From: Ralstonia sp. TCR112
GTDB taxonomy: Bacteria; Pseudomonadota; Gammaproteobacteria; Burkholderiales; Burkholderiaceae
DNA: 46,575 nt
Direction of reading: 5' to 3'
Assembly: GCF_007997035.1 (NCBI RefSeq)
Contig: NZ_VOSS01000046.1
Location: 1 to 46,575, forward strand
The first letter of the stretch is position 1, and each line of letters starts with the position of its first letter. The notes beneath the pieces were generated by a model, which saw only the letters and a list, made by a program, of their open reading frames with translations, was not told where the DNA came from and made no database searches. The position numbers and the translations under genes are program-made. Below, one piece after another: positions 45,295-46,575 of this stretch.

Positions 45295-45870
45295 ATGATG
45301 AAACGTTTTGTGCGCCCCCGCGCCATTGCCCTGGTTGCCGCTGGCGCGCTGTCGATCGCTGCCGTATCGGTATCGGCCATCGCCCAGGTGGACGCCGCCA
45401 AGAGCAGCGTCACCGCCACCGGCAAGCAGCTCGGCGTGCCGATGGACATCAAGTTCGGCAAGTTCGACGCCGTCGTCAATTACAACCTGGCCAACGTGGC
45501 TGCATCGACTGCCAAGGTGGACATCGATGTCACCAGCGTCGACGTTGGCAGCAAGGAATACAACGACGAACTGAAGAAGAAGGACTGGTTCGACACGGCC
45601 AAGTATCCGAGGGCAACGTTCGTCTCGTCGGCGTTCAAGCCCGGCGCGGGCGGCAAGGTCGACGTGGTCGGCAAGCTGACCATCAAGGGCATTACGCAGG
45701 ATGTGACTGCACCTGTCACGTTCAAGCAGGAAGGCGCCAATCAGGTCTTTGAAGGCGCTTTGCCGGTCAAGCGCAACGCATTCAAGGTGGGTGACGGTGA
45801 ATGGAAAGACACGTCGGTCGTCTCGGACGACGTGACGATCAAGTTCCGCGTCGTCATCGCCAAGAAGTAA
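45295..45870 (+). CDS. YceI-family periplasmic protein (first copy)
   Basis: Secreted lipocalin-like beta-barrel thought to bind isoprenoid or amphiphilic molecules. The protein has 191 residues with a Sec signal ending near VSAIAQ|VDAAKS. The mature part has the family pattern KFGKFDAVVNYN, FDTAKYPRATFVSSAF, VVGKLTIKGITQDVTAPVTF and KRNAFKVGDGEW. A GAAGGAG site precedes ATG 45295. It is 95 bases after the cytochrome gene and 63 bases before the second copy; it differs clearly from it in sequence, so the duplication is old. Confidence 0.9.
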   Translation: MMKRFVRPRAIALVAAGALSIAAVSVSAIAQVDAAKSSVTATGKQLGVPMDIKFGKFDAVVNYNLANVAASTAKVDIDVTSVDVGSKEYNDELKKKDWFDTAKYPRATFVSSAFKPGAGGKVDVVGKLTIKGITQDVTAPVTFKQEGANQVFEGALPVKRNAFKVGDGEWKDTSVVSDDVTIKFRVVIAKK

Positions 45871-45933
45871 TCGGTAGTCCTAACTCAACGTTTTTTCGGC
45901 CCTCGTGTGCCGCTTTTATCCGCAGGAGTTCTC

Positions 45934-46530
45934 ATGAAATTGCGTACCCTCGTTGCCGCACTGTCGGCCATTGCTGCCACTGCCGCTTTCGCTGCACCGG
46001 TCACGTACCAGCTCGATCCGAACCACACTTACCCGAGCTTTGAAGCCGACCACATGGGTGGCCTGTCGAAGTGGCGCGGCAAGTTTGAAAAGTCCAGCGG
46101 CACCGTGACGCTGGATCGCGCCGCCAAGACCGGCAGCATCGATGTGACCGTGCAGACCGACAGCATCGACTTCGGTCACGCCAAGATGAACGAGCACGCC
46201 AAGAGCGCCGAGATTTTCGACGTGGCCAAGTACCCGACCGCCACGTTCAAGGGCAACTTCACGAAGTTCAAGGGCGACGTGCCGACCGAGGCCGAGGGCC
46301 AGTTGACGCTGCACGGCGTGACCAAGCCGGCCAAGCTGGAGATCGACGCGTTCAAGTGCATGCAGCATCCGATGCTCAAGCGTGAAGTCTGTGGCGCGGA
46401 CGCCGAGATGAAGTTCAAGCGCGATGACTTCGGTGTCGACTACGGCAAGGCCTACGGTTTCAACATGGAAACCAAGCTGAAGATTCAGGTGGAAGGTGTC
46501 AAGCAAGACGCCAACGTCGCACAGCAGTAA
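45934..46530 (+). CDS. YceI-family periplasmic protein (second copy)
   Basis: Protein of 198 residues with signal peptide ending [12 protein letters not shown]. The mature domain begins [27 protein letters not shown] and contains [15 protein letters not shown] and [16 protein letters not shown]. It carries Cys residues (FKCMQHP, REVCGAD) not seen in the first copy, a possible disulfide. An AGGAG site precedes ATG 45934. The neighbouring cytochrome b561 may work with it in membrane redox chemistry, as suggested for YceJ-YceI. Confidence 0.9.
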   Translation: MKLRTLVAALSAIAATAAFAAPVTYQLDPNHTYPSFEADHMGGLSKWRGKFEKSSGTVTLDRAAKTGSIDVTVQTDSIDFGHAKMNEHAKSAEIFDVAKYPTATFKGNFTKFKGDVPTEAEGQLTLHGVTKPAKLEIDAFKCMQHPMLKREVCGADAEMKFKRDDFGVDYGKAYGFNMETKLKIQVEGVKQDANVAQQ

Positions 46531-46554
46531 GCCAGGCGGCACGCCTCTGCCAAA

Positions 46555-46575
46555 GAAAAAGCCCCGCAATTGCGG
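46555..46575 (+). terminator. Partial terminator cut by the window end
   Basis: AAAAAGCCCCGCAATTGCGG has the left arm, centre and part of the right arm of a hairpin symmetrical about AATT. The remaining arm and T-run would lie just outside the window. Confidence 0.55.

Overview
The window is GC-rich betaproteobacterial chromosome. Gene order and protein sequences point to the genus Ralstonia (Burkholderiaceae). The clearest marker is a complete Phc quorum-sensing gene set: phcA plus phcB-phcS-phcR-phcQ. Species cannot be fixed from sequence reading alone; a non-phytopathogenic Ralstonia such as the R. pickettii group is a reasonable guess.

Layout: (1) 68-10366 is a sugar-catabolic locus. It holds a porin, 2-keto-3-deoxygalactonokinase, an AraFGH-type sugar ABC importer, an SMP-30-type lactonase, an aldose epimerase, a sugar dehydrogenase, KDPGal aldolase (dgoA) and galactonate dehydratase (dgoD). 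Together these form an oxidative De Ley-Doudoroff galactose pathway ending in pyruvate and glyceraldehyde-3-phosphate. (2) 10482-13593 holds tkt and gap, which consume that product. (3) 13905-15451 holds phcA, convergent with fur. (4) 15601-24927 is housekeeping: bamE, dapB, leuS, lptE, holA, proA, hemJ and a THUMP-type RNA methyltransferase. (5) 24961-31626, minus strand, holds phcQ, phcR, phcS, phcB and, upstream of phcB, an extra response regulator with an unusual receiver and an unassigned C-terminal domain. (6) 31801-35241, minus strand, holds a split-subunit proton-translocating transhydrogenase (pntAa, pntAb, pntB) with panD inserted. (7) 35476-38747 holds a TonB-dependent siderophore-type receptor followed by a coupled membrane acyltransferase-like gene. 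(8) 38820-46530 holds nudJ-like and mnmA genes, an FMN glutamate-synthase-family protein, a GST, purB, a cytochrome b561 and two yceI genes.

How it works together: PhcB is expected to make the 3-hydroxy fatty acid methyl ester signal. PhcS (membrane kinase, His230), PhcR (receiver-kinase hybrid) and PhcQ (receiver) relay its perception to PhcA, the LysR-type global regulator encoded about 9 kb away.

Caution on sequence quality: five genes (porin, lactonase, tkt, RNA methyltransferase, cytochrome b561) are interrupted by frameshifts. Four look like single missing bases in G/C-rich runs, and tkt is a core gene. Base-calling error is therefore at least as likely as real gene decay. No tRNA, rRNA, CRISPR array, insertion sequence or prophage was seen.
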